Shown here: in pieces, positions 10,220 through 33,385 of the stretch
Layout of the letters: every line of letters begins with the position of its first letter
Numbering within the stretch: position 1 is the stretch's first letter
Source of the DNA: Thunnus maccoyii
Taxonomy: Eukaryota; Chordata; Actinopteri; Scombriformes; Scombridae
Reading direction: 5' to 3'
DNA: 64,000 nt
NCBI RefSeq assembly: GCF_910596095.1
Contig: NC_056550.1
Coordinates: 8,361,001-8,425,000 of the forward strand
Made by a program: the position numbers and the translations under genes
The notes under the pieces: model-generated
Told to the model about the DNA's origin: nothing
Databases searched by the model: none
Seen by the model: only the letters and a program-made list of their open reading frames with translations

Positions 10220-13200
10220 ATGAATTTCTTCTCTGCTGTGGTCTTACTGGTGAGTTCAGCACTAAGCCTTCTGGTGGAAGCAGGAAAATGTCCCAGAGTG
10301 TGCAGCTGTGACAGCACCAAACTCACGGTAGCCTGCGTTGGCAAGAACCTAACGGAGGTTCCCCCGACTATAGATGAGGTGAGAAATTCAAAGGTGTAGT
10401 GCCTCTCTTTCACTTCACACAACTGTTTGAGGAAGGAAACTTTCAATAGCAGCTGCAGATTACTTGGTGCATTTCAGACATTTTTGTATTTGAATCTCTA
10501 TCCACCCAAAAGGAATTTTGTAAATGTGCACTCGCTTTTTAGGAACTCCTGCATGCCATTCAAACTGCTGTACAGCTATAGAAGCAAGTAGAAGTTATGT
10601 GTCTTGCTCAAGGGATCTGCAGCAATAGTTAATGGGAAAACAAAGACTGGTGCATATTCATGTAACTTATAGCTTTGCCATAATTGAAAGAGGTGAATAC
10701 TTTCTCGGCTTTCTCATCAATTGTATCTCTGATAATATATATCATTATCAGAGATACAGTTCTTATTTCAGTCCTGTCCTTTAATTGTGCTTCACCTCTG
10801 CCTCAGATGTATCATCCGTTCTATTTAATCACTCTCACAGATTACGGTGAAACTCGACCTGAAGAATAACAACCTGCAGGTGCTGCCCAGGGGGGCGTTT
10901 GTGCTCACACCTTACCTCACCCACCTCAACTTGCAGCGCTGCAACATCATCAGGGTGAAGGAGGGTGCTTTCCGGATGCTGGGTCGTGTGGTCTCCCTAA
11001 ACCTGGCCCACAACAAAATTGACATCCTTTACCAGGTAAGAAGAAAGGGCAAATGTTTCATGTTTGCTCAAAAAAGATATTATTTTCTTAATTTCTAATT
11101 CCCTCCTTCTCTCTGACTGTTGCAGGAGTCCTTTGACGGCCTCTCCTCCTTGAAGGAGCTGCATCTGGATCATAACCGTGTGGAGGAGATCCAGCCTGGA
11201 GCCTTCACACAGCTTGGCTTCCTCAACATGCTGGCCCTCACCCACAACCAGCTGGTTTACATCCCCAACATGGCCTTCCAGGTATTCAGACTCATTTATA
11301 AGCACACACATATTCACAAACACAGACACAATAAGCTGCTACACACTCTTCACAATGAATGATTATTTTTGGCAATAGGATCCCACAACAGTCTGACTTC
11401 TCCTCCAGGGCCTGCAAAACATCAAGTGGCTTCGTCTTAGCCATAACTCCCTTAACAACTTGGCACCCGAGGCATTCGCTGGCCTGTTCACCCTCAACCG
11501 ACTCAGCCTGGACCACAATGAACTGCAGTTCTTCCCCACTCAGACCATGACCAGGTAGGACAATCTGAAGGATCATTATGGGCATTATACAAGTGTTATT
11601 TTAATATTCTTATGGAAAACAGTGCTCCCGACTTCTCAGCAGTGTCACCATAGGAACAAATGACACAGCTTTTTGCTACTGACAGAAAATTGCAACTGTC
11701 CACCCTGTTTATACAATACTTATTGCATGTCTGAGATGAAGGATCACTCTGTTGCTTCTTGAGTTTTTTTTCCCATTCCAAGATATTTTTACAGTATTTT
11801 TTTGTCTGAATTGTGAAGCTAAGGTTGAAGAGTGTTGTAAAGCCCTCTGTGGCAATTTTGTAATTTTGGACAATATAAATAAAAGTGATGAATATCATTT
11901 TTATAAGTAAAGAGGTGGTGGACTGTCCATTCGTCTTTCATGTCATCCAATACCGGATAAATCCACTAGGGGGCAGAAATGACCTATGAGTGCCTATTAT
12001 TGACTCCCCAACCTCCTCTACAAGATGGGGCATCATGAGTAGGTAATAATGCGGGCGTCGCCTTAAAGGATAAGTCTGGTAATATTCTATATTTTTCTTA
12101 TTGTCAACAAATCTCATGAAAAGACCAAAACCAGCAAAGAACTGATTCTACTAACAAGTATTATGTGTGTATCTAGCCTCATATATATTATTCCTCTGTG
12201 CCATAGAGCTCCACTCTTGTCCAAAAACGATTAAAAACACATCAATGAGCCACAACGTTATACTGAGGGTAATGTTCCTTCATTAACATGAACACTGTAG
12301 TTCATTTTGACTCAATTCCATACACCATCCTGCTGCTGTAAATACTCACTGGAGCACCAAATCCGCAGCTGAAAATAAACCCCCAAAAATACACACATAC
12401 ACACATTTAATAAAAACTACAGTTCCCAGCTGTCTTAGGAAACTATTTATCCTTTTTTTTTAAAGAATAAAAGTATATATTTGTGACCTGTTTCACAGAT
12501 ATGTGTCATTCAACTTTTTACTTTTCTCTCTTTACCTTGTAAAGACTCCGTGAGGTCACGCGCCTGGACATGAGTTACAACCCCATGATCTACCTCGGGG
12601 AAGAATCAGTCTCCATGGCAAAGCTGACACACCTCTACCTTAACCACATGTCCCTTCAGGACCTGTCAGACCAGGCTCTGTCCCGCGCCCCGCTCCTCTC
12701 CCACTTGGACCTCAGCCACAATCAGCTTCGTTACCTGGAGCCTCTCTCAGGACCCAAAGAGCTGACCAGCCTCAACCTGACGGGTACAATTGTGTTCTGA
12801 TGTTTTTGTCTTTTAAGTGACTCTTGTGATTTTAAATGAGAGTTTTGAAAGTGATGTTATCTTTAATACATGTTGACCATCACTATTCTTGAAGGAAACC
12901 CCATCTACTGTAACTGCTACATGCGGCCCCTGAGGGAGTGGGCACGTAACGGTGGCGTGAAGCTGCTTGGAGCCTGTGCTGGACCTCCTCACCTCTCAGA
13001 TGAGCCGCTGCAGGCCGTCGCTCCTCTGGATCTGCGCTGCCGCAGCAGGGGGGAGACACTGAAGGATGAATTTGAGGAGGACAATGAGAGCACAGGAAGC
13101 CCCCTGCCCACAGTCAAGCCCAAGCAGAAAGTCAAGTGTCCAGTTAACTGTGACTGTGATGTGAGTTTTGTTTATTTTTGTTTGTGTGAAGACAGTTCTG

Positions 13201-15846
13201 GGGGCAGAAACGATATTTCACTTGTATGGAGCAGATTTTGTGCATTTCCACTCATATTAAATAACAGACCATCTCCAACATTTGCTACTTTTCTGTAACA
13301 CAGCAACAGAAGGAAACTGTTAATTGGTGTTACATGGTATATACAGTGTGTGCTAAAAGTCAGATACTAGAATAACTGGATTGTTAACATTATAGGGTTC
13401 TAAATGTATGGAGACAAAAGGATCACTACATTTATCTGATAGATATAGTTACTTTTCAAGATTCAAGATGTCACACACATACACACAACTTATAAAACAT
13501 GGTGCAATGTGATTAATTAAACTGCTCAACAGTGTAAAGCAGTTCAAATTATATCCACCTTGACCAACTATGAATGCTGCCTACATGTTACTGAACCAAT
13601 TAACAAAGTTAAATAAACCTGAATTTATAATAATATAGCACGTTCTGTATAATGAGTCAGTTTACTTTTAATACTACTTTTTAAAAAAGAAATGACACAG
13701 TCTTCTTAAAAATGAAAAGTTAAATTCATAATTAATAAAACCACCATTGTTCGATTAAATACACTCAGGGGTTTTGCTGTTGCAGCTCTACTTGGTCTGG
13801 TATGACCAGTATCTTAAGGTTGCTAATATTAGCTAATGGTAGTAAACCTTATATAGTTATTACTGTGTAACTGACATTATGAAGAGAGTTTGCTGACTTT
13901 GACTCGTCTCTTCTTTTACATTTAGCATTTACACTTTAAGTATATTTTACTAATAATATTTCCAGCTCTTTTGCTTAAGCAAGTTTTTGAATATTATATA
14001 TAAGTATTATAAATTATATAAGTATTTTACATTGTGGTATTGCTACTTTTTTTTGAATAAAAAGACCTAAATACTCCACTGCTGTTTATAAGTCCCATTA
14101 TGTTATATTGTTGTAATGTTTTATTCTGATTTGACCCTCCCAGATTGAAGCCCAGCATGCCACATGTGAGGGTCGGGGTCACACCAAAGTACCACGAGGC
14201 TTCCCCACCAAAACTCAGCTGCTTGACCTCCGTAGCAACCACTTCCACTACCTTCCTGCCAACAGCTTCCCAGGCACCAGCCAAGTGGTTTCTCTTCACC
14301 TGGAATTCTGCAAAATCCACGAGATCGAAGGCGGTGCCTTCCGGGGAATGAAAAACCTATTTTATTTGTATCTTTCTGACAATGACCTCACATCCTTGGA
14401 CCCTGAAGCCTTTGCAGGAGCCCCCGAGCTCACTTACCTTCACCTGGAAGGGAACCGGCTGGCACAGTTCCCTGGATCAGGTCAGTGGCCAGTCAAGTCA
14501 AATCTGGTTGTATATAAATTAAAATTACAGGAATATACATGGTCCATTTGTATAAGAACATGTATTAGAATCACAGGAAACTGACACACAGATATTTTCT
14601 GTCTCTTTGTGTCTCTCCTGTAGCTCTAGCACTCCTACCAAGTCTGTTAATGTTACACCTGGAGCAAAATACCATCTCAAAACTAGAGCCCACTGGTTTG
14701 CTGTCCTCAGTAACCCCTAAACTAATGGAGCTTTACTTGACCAATAACACCATAACTGCTATTGCCAAGGGGGCTCTGGACTCTGCTTTCCTAGGCACAC
14801 TTCACCTGGATTCAAATCAGCTAACGGAGGTGCCAACCCATGCTCTGTCTGCGGCCCCTAATCTGGAGGAGCTCAAACTGTCTCACAACTCAATTCGCTG
14901 GGTGGGACCGAATGCGTTCCAGCCCCTATCCCAGAGTCTGAAGAGGCTTTATATGAACCAGATGGGCATGGAGAAAGTAGGAAAAACCCTGTTCAACCTA
15001 ACAGAAGAGCATTTCCCATTTCATGTGTCCTTTGCATCATGTTTATGTTTTCTCCTGTGTTCCTCCTTTCACTGCCTCTCCATTTCTTCTCCATCTAATT
15101 TCTGGTGTAAAAATATTAAAATACAGAGCATTATAACACAATTATGCCACTAGTTTAGGCATGACTATGTGAAATTAAGTATTGGATTAATATTATTCAT
15201 GATATTGAGGCCATAACCATGTCAACAGCTCAAAAAGCAGAACGTATTGCTGATCAGCTTTTTAAATTGTACCACCATCCAGATGTCCAAGGATGCTCTG
15301 GCAGGGCTGGGCCCAGGGCTGAGGGCTCTGACTATGAGAGGAAACCAGCTGGAGGAGCTTCCTGACCTGAGCCCATTCACCGGCCTGGAGGTGGTCGACC
15401 TGCAGGACAACCCCCTGCTGTGTGACTGTCCTCTGATGCCACTACGCAGGTCAGTACAAATTTTCCCTGGAATTAGGGTTTTGGAAATCATTTGGCAGAG
15501 AAAATTTGCCAGACATAACCTTTTTGGAAATAACTTTCTCAGGTGGATGGAGAATGTGAGCTTGGAAGTGATCGCCACCTGTGGAAACCCTCCTGAGCTC
15601 AGAGGTCAGAAGGTCAGAGACATCCATGTCTTCAAGTCCTGCCCTGAAAGCAGCTCACGTCCAGACGAAAAGGTTGCTGTGGCCCCCACACGTCCAAAAG
15701 TGAAGAACCCTAAACTCAGCCTCTCGAAGGTTCCTGGACTTAAGGCTAAACCTGCAAAGCCCAAAGCTAATCAGCCCAAACCAACCAAGAATCGGCCTCA
15801 GAGGAAACCTGCGGCATCAACAGTGACAAAAAAGAAGACACTGTAA
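10220..15846 (+). CDS. chadl: Chondroadherin-like protein, secreted leucine-rich-repeat protein
   Basis: Family knowledge: CHADL is an extracellular-matrix protein that binds collagen and restrains fibril formation in cartilage. Exons: 10220-10378, 10841-11035, 11126-11281, 11409-11554, 12545-12783, 12895-13160, 14144-14480, 14624-14976, 15283-15449, 15543-15846; 2322 nt, 773 aa (human 762). A signal peptide (MNFFSAVVLLVSSALSLLVEA) is followed by the cysteine cap CPRVCSC, a first block of about 10 LRRs (LDLKNNNLQVLP, LHLDHNRVEEI, LRLSHNSLNNL), a first C-terminal cap (GNPIYCNCYMRPLREW, from about residue 299), an acidic linker, a second cap (KCPVNCDCD, about 379-387), a second LRR block and a second C-terminal cap (NPLLCDCPLMPLRRW). 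The tail is rich in Lys and Pro. The double-block layout separates CHADL from single-block chondroadherin. An in-frame upstream ATG at 10169 would precede the splice acceptor and is not used. The acceptor at 12894 (CTTGAAG) is weak. Confidence 0.93.
10723..10757. repeat. Perfect 14-bp inverted repeat in chadl intron 1
   Basis: GTATCTCTGATAAT at 10723-10736 and its exact reverse complement ATTATCAGAGATAC at 10744-10757 are separated by 7 nt. It would form a stable hairpin in DNA or pre-mRNA. It lies 84 nt before the exon 2 acceptor. Confidence 0.75.
12063..12500 (+). repeat. Interspersed repeat, family shared with 54730-55040
   Basis: Lies in chadl intron 4. Shares phrases such as GAAAAGACCAAAACCA, TTATTCCTCTGTGCCATAG and AAAGTATATATTTGTGA with the copy in ep300 intron 3. 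It starts TTAAAGGATAAG, so its left edge may be a TTAA target. The right edge is not clear. No coding capacity is seen. Probably a non-autonomous DNA element; family not identified. Confidence 0.65.
13495..14090 (+). mobile_element. Diverged copy of the CAGTGGTGG-end DNA transposon
   Basis: Sits in chadl intron 6 just before the exon at 14144. It carries the family phrases CTTGACCAACTATGAATGCTGC, TTTGCTTAAGCAAG, ACATTGTGGTATTGCTAC and TACTCCACTGCTG in the expected order. It is strongly diverged and AT-rich, so probably older than the 46 kb copy. Confidence 0.6.
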
Positions 15847-16316
15847 TAAGTCATTATAACAAATTGGATGTAGTCAGTTTCTAGTTTTTTGCAATTAGCC
15901 TGGGCATCGTGTTAATGGATTTGTTATTGCGGTGTGACAGCTGAGTGTAAAGAGGCTTTTTTGCTGTGCAAGATTACAACTGTGTGGGATTTACATGCTC
16001 CCTTTGCTGTCCAAGCATAATAAACACAGCAAAAAAGGAGAAACAAAAGACAGAAGCAACCCGAGTACCCAACCAATTCCCTTCCCAATCCTGTAGGAGG
16101 TGTACATGTTACATTGGTAAGATTAGTTTGACACATGGTGACCATAACCACATCTTCAACACACGGTCAAGATAGTCTCATTTAACATTTAGTTCAAACT
16201 GCCAAAGCCATCTCAGGAAAAACTACAATAGTCTACACTGCTGGTCACAATCAGCTGCCTAGTCCTCTACTACCCCTCAGCTGAAATGTGGCTGTACGAC
16301 CTAAATTCAATTTCCT
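15847..16316 (+). other. chadl: chadl 3' region
   Basis: Non-coding. AATAAA at 16019-16024 is the first reasonable polyadenylation signal after the stop codon. No other feature is recognised before the MITE at 16317. Confidence 0.4.
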
Positions 16317-16834
16317 TTAAAGTCCCCCTCCACTCAAAAATGTTTTTCTTCATGTTCCTACGATTGGAACATCGTAGGATGTTTGACCTTCACTGTGCAG
16401 AATGATGTATATAGAGTCTGACACTAGAAGACTGTTTTCACATTCATCTACTGAAAGTGGAAAGTTTCTCTGCTCACTGAAAATCTGATTTCAAGTGGTG
16501 GACCTATGAGCATAATTTTTGACATCACAAATAGCTTTGATCCAATCCTGGTCCAGTATGCAATTTACACAATTGTGATGTGGAAACTTGAAGCCTCCAG
16601 TGCACAAACATTGAGAATGAACTTTACAGTGAAGTAGGAGACATCTTGTGTTCAGCAGTTAAACTTTTAAAATAAACAAAATTTGCATATCAGTTGATTC
16701 TGGACTTTTAATGAGGGAGAAGGAATAGATGCCATTTTAAGGATTTTAAAGTGGTAAATTTTTGTTGTTGTTGTTGTAGAAAAAGCATATCAGACACATT
16801 TTTGTTCAAAGCTGAGTATTTTTATATGTCTTAA
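16317..16834 (+). mobile_element. TTAA-flanked MITE, copy 2 (right end truncated)
   Basis: The left end is clear: TTAA at 16317-16320 followed by AGTCCCCCTCCACTC, the family terminus also seen at 47343. The body matches copies 1, 3 and 4. The right terminus (GGAGGGGAT...TTAA in copies 1 and 4) is missing, and homology stops near the TTAA at 16831-16834. The next sequence (AGGCATACTACGCAGGATTTTCC) looks like the start of another common fish repeat, but I could not define its end. Confidence 0.75.
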
Positions 16835-16982
16835 AGGCATACTACGCAGGATTTTCCTAAAAAAAATACGTATAGACGCATACAAAAATAACTTGCATGT
16901 CTAGAAAACATCTTTATGAATCGTAAATACATATACCTATTTCAAATAATATAAAACTAAAGTGTAAAGATCACAAATCAGT

Positions 16983-17054
16983 GGTTCCATGGTGTAATGG
17001 TTAGCACTCTGGACTCTGAATCCAGCGATCCGAGTTCAAATCTCGGTGGAACCT
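16983..17054 (+). tRNA. tRNA-Gln (anticodon CTG)
   Basis: A 72-nt gene. The acceptor stem is GGTTCCA (16983-16989) paired with TGGAACC (17047-17053), with discriminator T. The anticodon loop ACTCTGAAT gives anticodon CTG (CUG) for glutamine. The T arm contains GTTCAAATC (B box) and the D arm contains GTGTAATGGTTAGCAC (A box). There is no intron and no encoded CCA, as expected for a nuclear gene. A T run (TTTT at 17059-17062) can end RNA polymerase III transcription. The 3' end is about 200 bp before the rbx1 start codon, on the same strand. Confidence 0.95.
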
Positions 17055-17190
17055 AACCTTTTATGCTTTACACACCTCATATGCGGCTGAAATTATAAAT
17101 ACTTAATTAACGTTAAGCAACGTGACATAGTATAACCAAACCCCTCTCCAGAGCGAGTATATTGTGTCACAAACTGCTACAATCGACTAA

Positions 17191-21746
<4,556 letters not shown>

Positions 21747-21960
21747 TTGGAATATTATTGACCTCTTTCTTGGCTTAAGCGTCACCCTCACTGCTTCTCT
21801 TTACTCTCCCGCTTGTAATCCTAGTTATTTACTCCTACGTCTTTGTTTTGGTATGTTGTAAGTACACAAATAAACACAAATGTTGTGACAAAAAAGATAT
21901 TTTTTTTAGGAGTTTCAGAAGGTTCACTGTGCTGTATCCTATTCAATAAAAATGGCTCAA
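21747..21960 (+). other. rbx1: rbx1 3' untranslated region
   Basis: AATAAA occurs at 21869-21874 and 21945-21950, the likely polyadenylation signals. The gene converges on st13, whose 3' end lies to the right. Confidence 0.5.
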
Positions 21961-22329
21961 CATTTGCAAAGACTCACCTTCACAACTATGACTTAGTTAA
22001 CATTTAAACTACATTTGGGTGGACACTGAAACTGAAAAGCTGTTTTCAGTAACAGGAATTTCCTTGTTCAGATCAGCTCTGATGCTGTGATTCAGAGCCG
22101 GTGAGATCCAGGGCTGAGCGTGTGTTACAGAGCAGTAATCCTCTGGCTGAGAGACAGATGCCCCGGGCGGATTAAGTGGCCTGGTGACCCACTCTTCCCT
22201 CTGGGTCTGATTTATATTACTGCACCTGTAGAGACTTGCACTGTATACTCAATTTCTGTTAAAAACAAGTAAGGAACTAACAGTGTTGTTATTCACTAAA
22301 AGACAGCGAGGAACAGTTGGTTACTTAAA

Positions 22330-22700
22330 TATGAGAACTAGGGCTGAAGCTAACAACAATTTGTATTATTAGTTAATCCATCCTTTTTTTCTTTTTTTAA
22401 TGAATTCTATAACTATATAAGTCTTTGAGTCTATATGTCAAAACATCTTAGAAAAAAACATCATACATTTCCAATGTGATGTTTTTAAATTGCTTGTTTT
22501 TTCTGACCAACAGTCCAAAAGATATTCAAATAACATTAATAAAACAGAGAAAAGCAGTTAGTCCTCACATTTGTGAAATTTGGAACCTGTGAATGTTTGA
22601 CATTTTTGTTAAATTACTGTAAAAATAACAGATTACAAAAAATACTAACAATCAATCTGACTAATTGTTAATGAGAAAGTTTCTTCTAATGAGGATACAT
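22330..22700 (+). mobile_element. Interspersed repeat of the TAGGGCTG(C/A)AACTAAC family
   Basis: Starts AGGGCTGAAGCTAAC and continues with GTATTATTAGTTAATCCA, CCAACAGTCCAAAAGATATTC and TCCTCACATTTGTGAAATTTGGAACC. I recall these phrases from a very common teleost DNA-element family. It is in the spacer between rbx1 and st13. Further pieces, with GTTGCAGCTCTAA at the other end, are in the st13 introns near 29700-29960 and 30010-30245. The rest of the spacer, to about 23580, shows nothing recognisable. Confidence 0.65.
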
Positions 22701-23581
22701 GAGAGGCTGAAACTCAAAACACATCAATTCACATCAGTTCACACCAAATACACCACAACTTTACTGTGGATTTAAACTCAGAAGATCAGAGAGAGTTGAG
22801 TAAAGATCCTCCTGGATGGTAAGTGACAAAAAAAAACTCAATGAAAGCCTCTGAATTATTAAACACCAGTGGTAGGCAAACAGTGGCCAGTGGTCCAAAT
22901 CTGGCCTTCCAGCAAAAGTATTTGGCACCCTGATGAAAGCCTAAGTTATTACTTTTATAATTTACATCAAAACTTTTACATTTGTTTTCACAAATCTACT
23001 GTAGATAATGATAAATACAAGGCTCCTGTAAATCCCAATTAATAAAACCTTGTTCTAACACTGCCCCGCACCAGGAGAGGCATTAAAATCACGGCTCATT
23101 GTGCCGTTTTAATTCTACAATTTCAGTCTGTTGGACCAGAATGGATCTGTTCTTCAAACACAAAGGTGGCAGTCTGACAGAAATAGTGTGTTCAGGCCTT
23201 TTTTTAAGGCAACAGAACTTTCAATCAACTATTAATGAAACAGGCCACTGTTTATCTTGTGCAGATAACCAGAGAAGTACGTCTCTAGTCTTAGTGCATC
23301 ACAGAACATTACATTCACATCTGAGTCATTTTTAGCCAACTCGGTATTAAAGTAAGCTGTTAGTCCTCACTAATGGGAAACCTGACATGTACCTTCAGAT
23401 ACAATCCTAAACAGTGTTATAAATAATCAATATAAATGATTAAATTCTTAAATGAATTAAAAGACAAACACAGGCCTGTGTGTCCACTGCACCAGTTAAT
23501 GGCATCCAATGAAAAATGAAGGAAATGAAAGACCAACTGAACTACAAATGAATGTCAAACCTGCTTTACAGCAACAGAGGT

Positions 23582-24124
23582 TTTATTATTGTGAATCATT
23601 TTTCCAACAGGGTCAGACATCATAATAAGTAACTTTTTTGCATTTATAATAACAGAACTGATGACAAAAAGTTCCAACATTGTGTGAGTTCAGCTCTGTT
23701 CAGAGAAAGAAAAGACAGGTAGCTAAACCATTCTCACTTATTAAATGGCTGTAAAAATGTTTGTTAGCTAGCGTCTTAGCGCAGGAGCTCCCAGTTAAGC
23801 GTTTCCAGATACAGGTTAAGAAATGTCAACTTGTGGTTAAGTCCTGTCTGAGACGAGTCAGAGGGGTCGTCTAAATATAAAGACATGATTCCTAACCATC
23901 GGGTTGCTTTGTTGAGACATTGTTAAGTGCTGACGGGCTGATTAAGAACATTTTAAAAGTTGCCCCAGTTTCTCTACATCACATCGATTAACCTGTCGCC
24001 TGCTTCCCTGTCTGATCTGCACACAGTGGAATAATTGTTGAAAAGCGTTGTGGCTCTCCAGATTGTTTCACCACGCATCCGTTCCCCCCCTTCTCCTCTC
24101 CGCTTTGGTCCGGTCCTGTCCCGT
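23582..24124 (-). other. st13: st13 3' untranslated region
   Basis: TTTATT at 23582-23587 reads AATAAA on the minus strand and is the nearest plausible polyadenylation signal after the st13 stop codon. No other feature is visible. Confidence 0.4.
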
Positions 24125-30667
<6,543 letters not shown>

Positions 30668-31269
30668 GCTGCTCTGTCACGTCCAGCACACACAGAGCTG
30701 CGTGCGGGATCAAACAGAAATAAAAACTTTAAAGTCTGGCTTTTGTTTACGCGCGCAGCTGCTGACGATAATACCTGCGTTAGCACGGCATGCTAACGTG
30801 AAGGGATTGAATGAGCGTGCGCTACGACCTCATCTTTTTCACTCTACACTTTACAGAAACATGACAAATACGTTCAATTCAAGCGCTAGCGATGCAGCAA
30901 CCATGCAAACAAGCTTTAACAGTGACCGCAAGCGCAGAAGTTTCTAGAAATGTGAATCCATCCATGACGCGATGACTGTTTGACGCATGATAACGTCGTT
31001 TAGCTAAATAGCTAGCTGCAATACGGGCCGCAAATCAATGATAAACACGTCGTAGCTGCAGCCATAATGCTCAGTAATCACAAGGAAACGAACCTGATCG
31101 AAGGTTTACACCGCTGACACCCGATAAGAAAGCCCGCAGAGGAAGGTTGCAGTCGATTTTATCGCCACAACGCTGCTTCACTGATGGTGGCGTCGCTCCT
31201 GTGTTTTCATTCAGGCAACTTGTCGGACAGACGGACTCTGGAAATGGGATTTGTTGCCCCGAGTGTCGA

Positions 31270-31375
31270 CTGTCAGGCACATGGTTACATACATATGTAG
31301 CCCTGAGTGACACCTGTCAGGCACATGGTGAGACTGATTTGTGCCCTGAGTCAGGCCTGTCAGGCACATGGTCAG
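31270..31375 (+). repeat. Tandem repeat with about 43-bp period between st13 and xpnpep3
   Basis: CTGTCAGGCACATGGT occurs three times, starting at 31270, 31314 and 31357, each with a preceding CTGAGT or GAGTGTC-type spacer. It lies about 600 bp upstream of the st13 start codon. Confidence 0.75.
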
Positions 31376-31699
31376 ACAGTTTTATTGTGCGTGAAGCACT
31401 TTGTAAACATTGTTTTAAGAAAATTATTATTATTATTATACAAATTATGTATTTATTTATTCATTTATTTATTATATTATACAATTCACAAATGTGTGAT
31501 TCATAATATTATAAAAGTGGTTGATTCCGAACGACTAAAAGACAGTGCTTGTTTAGTATTGAATAATCACGTGAAAACTTTAAAAGTTTTTTTCAAAGTA
31601 GTTTATGAATACATTAAACATGACAAAATTATTATTACTACTAATAGTAAGACACAATACAATTCAATTATTAAGGGCAATTGAATGATATTTTCATTG

Positions 31700-32236
31700 C
31701 TAAATAGTAGCCTATCAAGATCCTCTCAAGACATGTATTAAGATGTCAAAATCCTCTGCTTGGAACAATAATGTGTGTCTGATATGTTTTGCCACAAGAA
31801 AAGTACAATCACCATGTTAAAATCCTTAAAATGGTTTCTACTCCCTCTCCCTTGTTTAAAAATACAGAATCTATGACATTGCACATTTTGAACATTTCAA
31901 AAGTTTAACTGTTTTAGACAAGATGTCTCCTACTTCACTGTAAAGTTCATTCTCAGTGTTTGTACACTGGAAGCTTCAAGTTTCCACATCACACTTGTGT
32001 AAGTTGAATATTGGTCCAGGATTGGCGCCAAACTAGTTGTGATGTCACAAATCATGATCGTAGGCCCACCCTTTAAAATTGGATTTTCAATGAGCTCAGA
32101 GAAACTTTCCACTTTCAGCAGATTAATGTGAAAACAGCCTCCTAGTGTCAAACTCTGCACATACATCATTCTGCACAGTGAAGCTCAAACATTCAACTGA
32201 GGAAACAAGAAGAAAAACACGCTCTCCTAGGGAGTT
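31700..32236 (-). mobile_element. TTAA-family MITE, copy 3 (reverse orientation, worn ends)
   Basis: Very similar by eye to copy 4 at 46811-47347 (shared: AAAGTTCATTCTCAGTGTTTG, GTGATGTCACAAATCATGATCGTAGG). Neither terminal TTAA is clear here. It sits in the st13/xpnpep3 spacer and helps explain its length. A 79-codon ORF on the minus strand parallels the one in copy 1 but is broken in copies 2 and 4. Confidence 0.75.
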
Positions 32237-33385
32237 ATGATCCATACAGCTTCCACCAATCATGTGGTTGTGTTGAGTTTTCAAATCATATACTAATCAA
32301 TATACTGGACTTCCCAATGCTGCCAATCATTCATAATTCATTCAGATCTATGACCAATTTTGTTTTTCTTATTTCAATTCCAGGCAGCCATCATCTCAAT
32401 GAAATGTGAAAAACATTTTTAGGGCACACAAAAACTGCAGAGAGTATATAATCCATCACATTCCTTTAATCACTCGTGGTTAATCACCTTTTTTCTTGTT
32501 AGAGAGTTATTTTGGGCAGTGAAATGGAAAGTATCAAGTGTTTGCAGCCTATTTGCTTCTTTCTTTCAAGTAGTTATTATACCAGGTAAAGATATTTCAG
32601 CAATAGTTTGTATCACATACATTACACCTGAACCAGGTGGGGGTCGCTCAAGAGCCAGAATAGTTTATCATAACAATATGTCTGGTGATATTCTAACACA
32701 ATAATGACATTAACAATGGCTCAGTTCCATTCAAGTGTCCAAGGATGCCACACTGGTGAACCATCAGTCACTATACCAGTGTTATGAACTTGGAAAAACT
32801 AAGTGGGATTCAGCCATCATTAATGTTATTGATTGCACCTGTGCATTTCTAGCTTTAACATGTTTTTGCTGCACGCAAACACTTTTAGCAAAGAAAAACA
32901 GAAGAAGAAGAAGAAGAACAACAACAACAACAACAAAAGCAAAAGGGTTCCAGCAGTAAAGCTTCGCTGCTTGGACCCTTAAAAAGGTGGGTAGTAAGTG
33001 AACATAAATGAGCGTAAAAGAATAAAAACACTGATATGGTCTTTTAAAGTTTACATCAGCGCCACGGTCAGGATTGAGGTTAATCAATTATAGCAGAGGA
33101 GGCGGGATTAAGCACCTGAGAAGCAAAACGCAGGGCAGCAATTTCCCAACAAACAGCACGAATGAATGTAGTTAGCATGCGTTGAGTAAGCTATCGAGGG
33201 TAACTGTCAACCAACGGGAAATAGGCAGTTGTGTGTTGTATGAAAAAAATTAACGTTGGTACTTCGCAACAACAAACCTCTGTGTGTCTCCGTTAATATC
33301 TTGTGTTAGTTCACCTCTTCTCTAGTCTACTGTACTGACTGACCCGCATGCTGTGACTGGTCGCTGTCGTCGAGCTGCAGCTACA
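32237..33385 (+). other. Spacer and probable xpnpep3 promoter region
   Basis: Mostly unremarkable, with a short AAG/AAC triplet run at 32900-32935. The sequence near 33330-33385 becomes richer in CG and leads into the xpnpep3 start codon. No TATA box is evident. Confidence 0.35.

Noticed and set aside
10169-10222. Upstream in-frame ATG extending chadl by 17 residues
   Set aside because: A splice acceptor sits directly before 10220, and the shorter form gives a cleaner signal peptide.
14977-15153. Read-through extension of chadl exon 8 into the intron
   Set aside because: The donor AAA|GTAGGA at 14976 joins in frame to 15283 and restores the normal LRR sequence. The extension has no LRR pattern.
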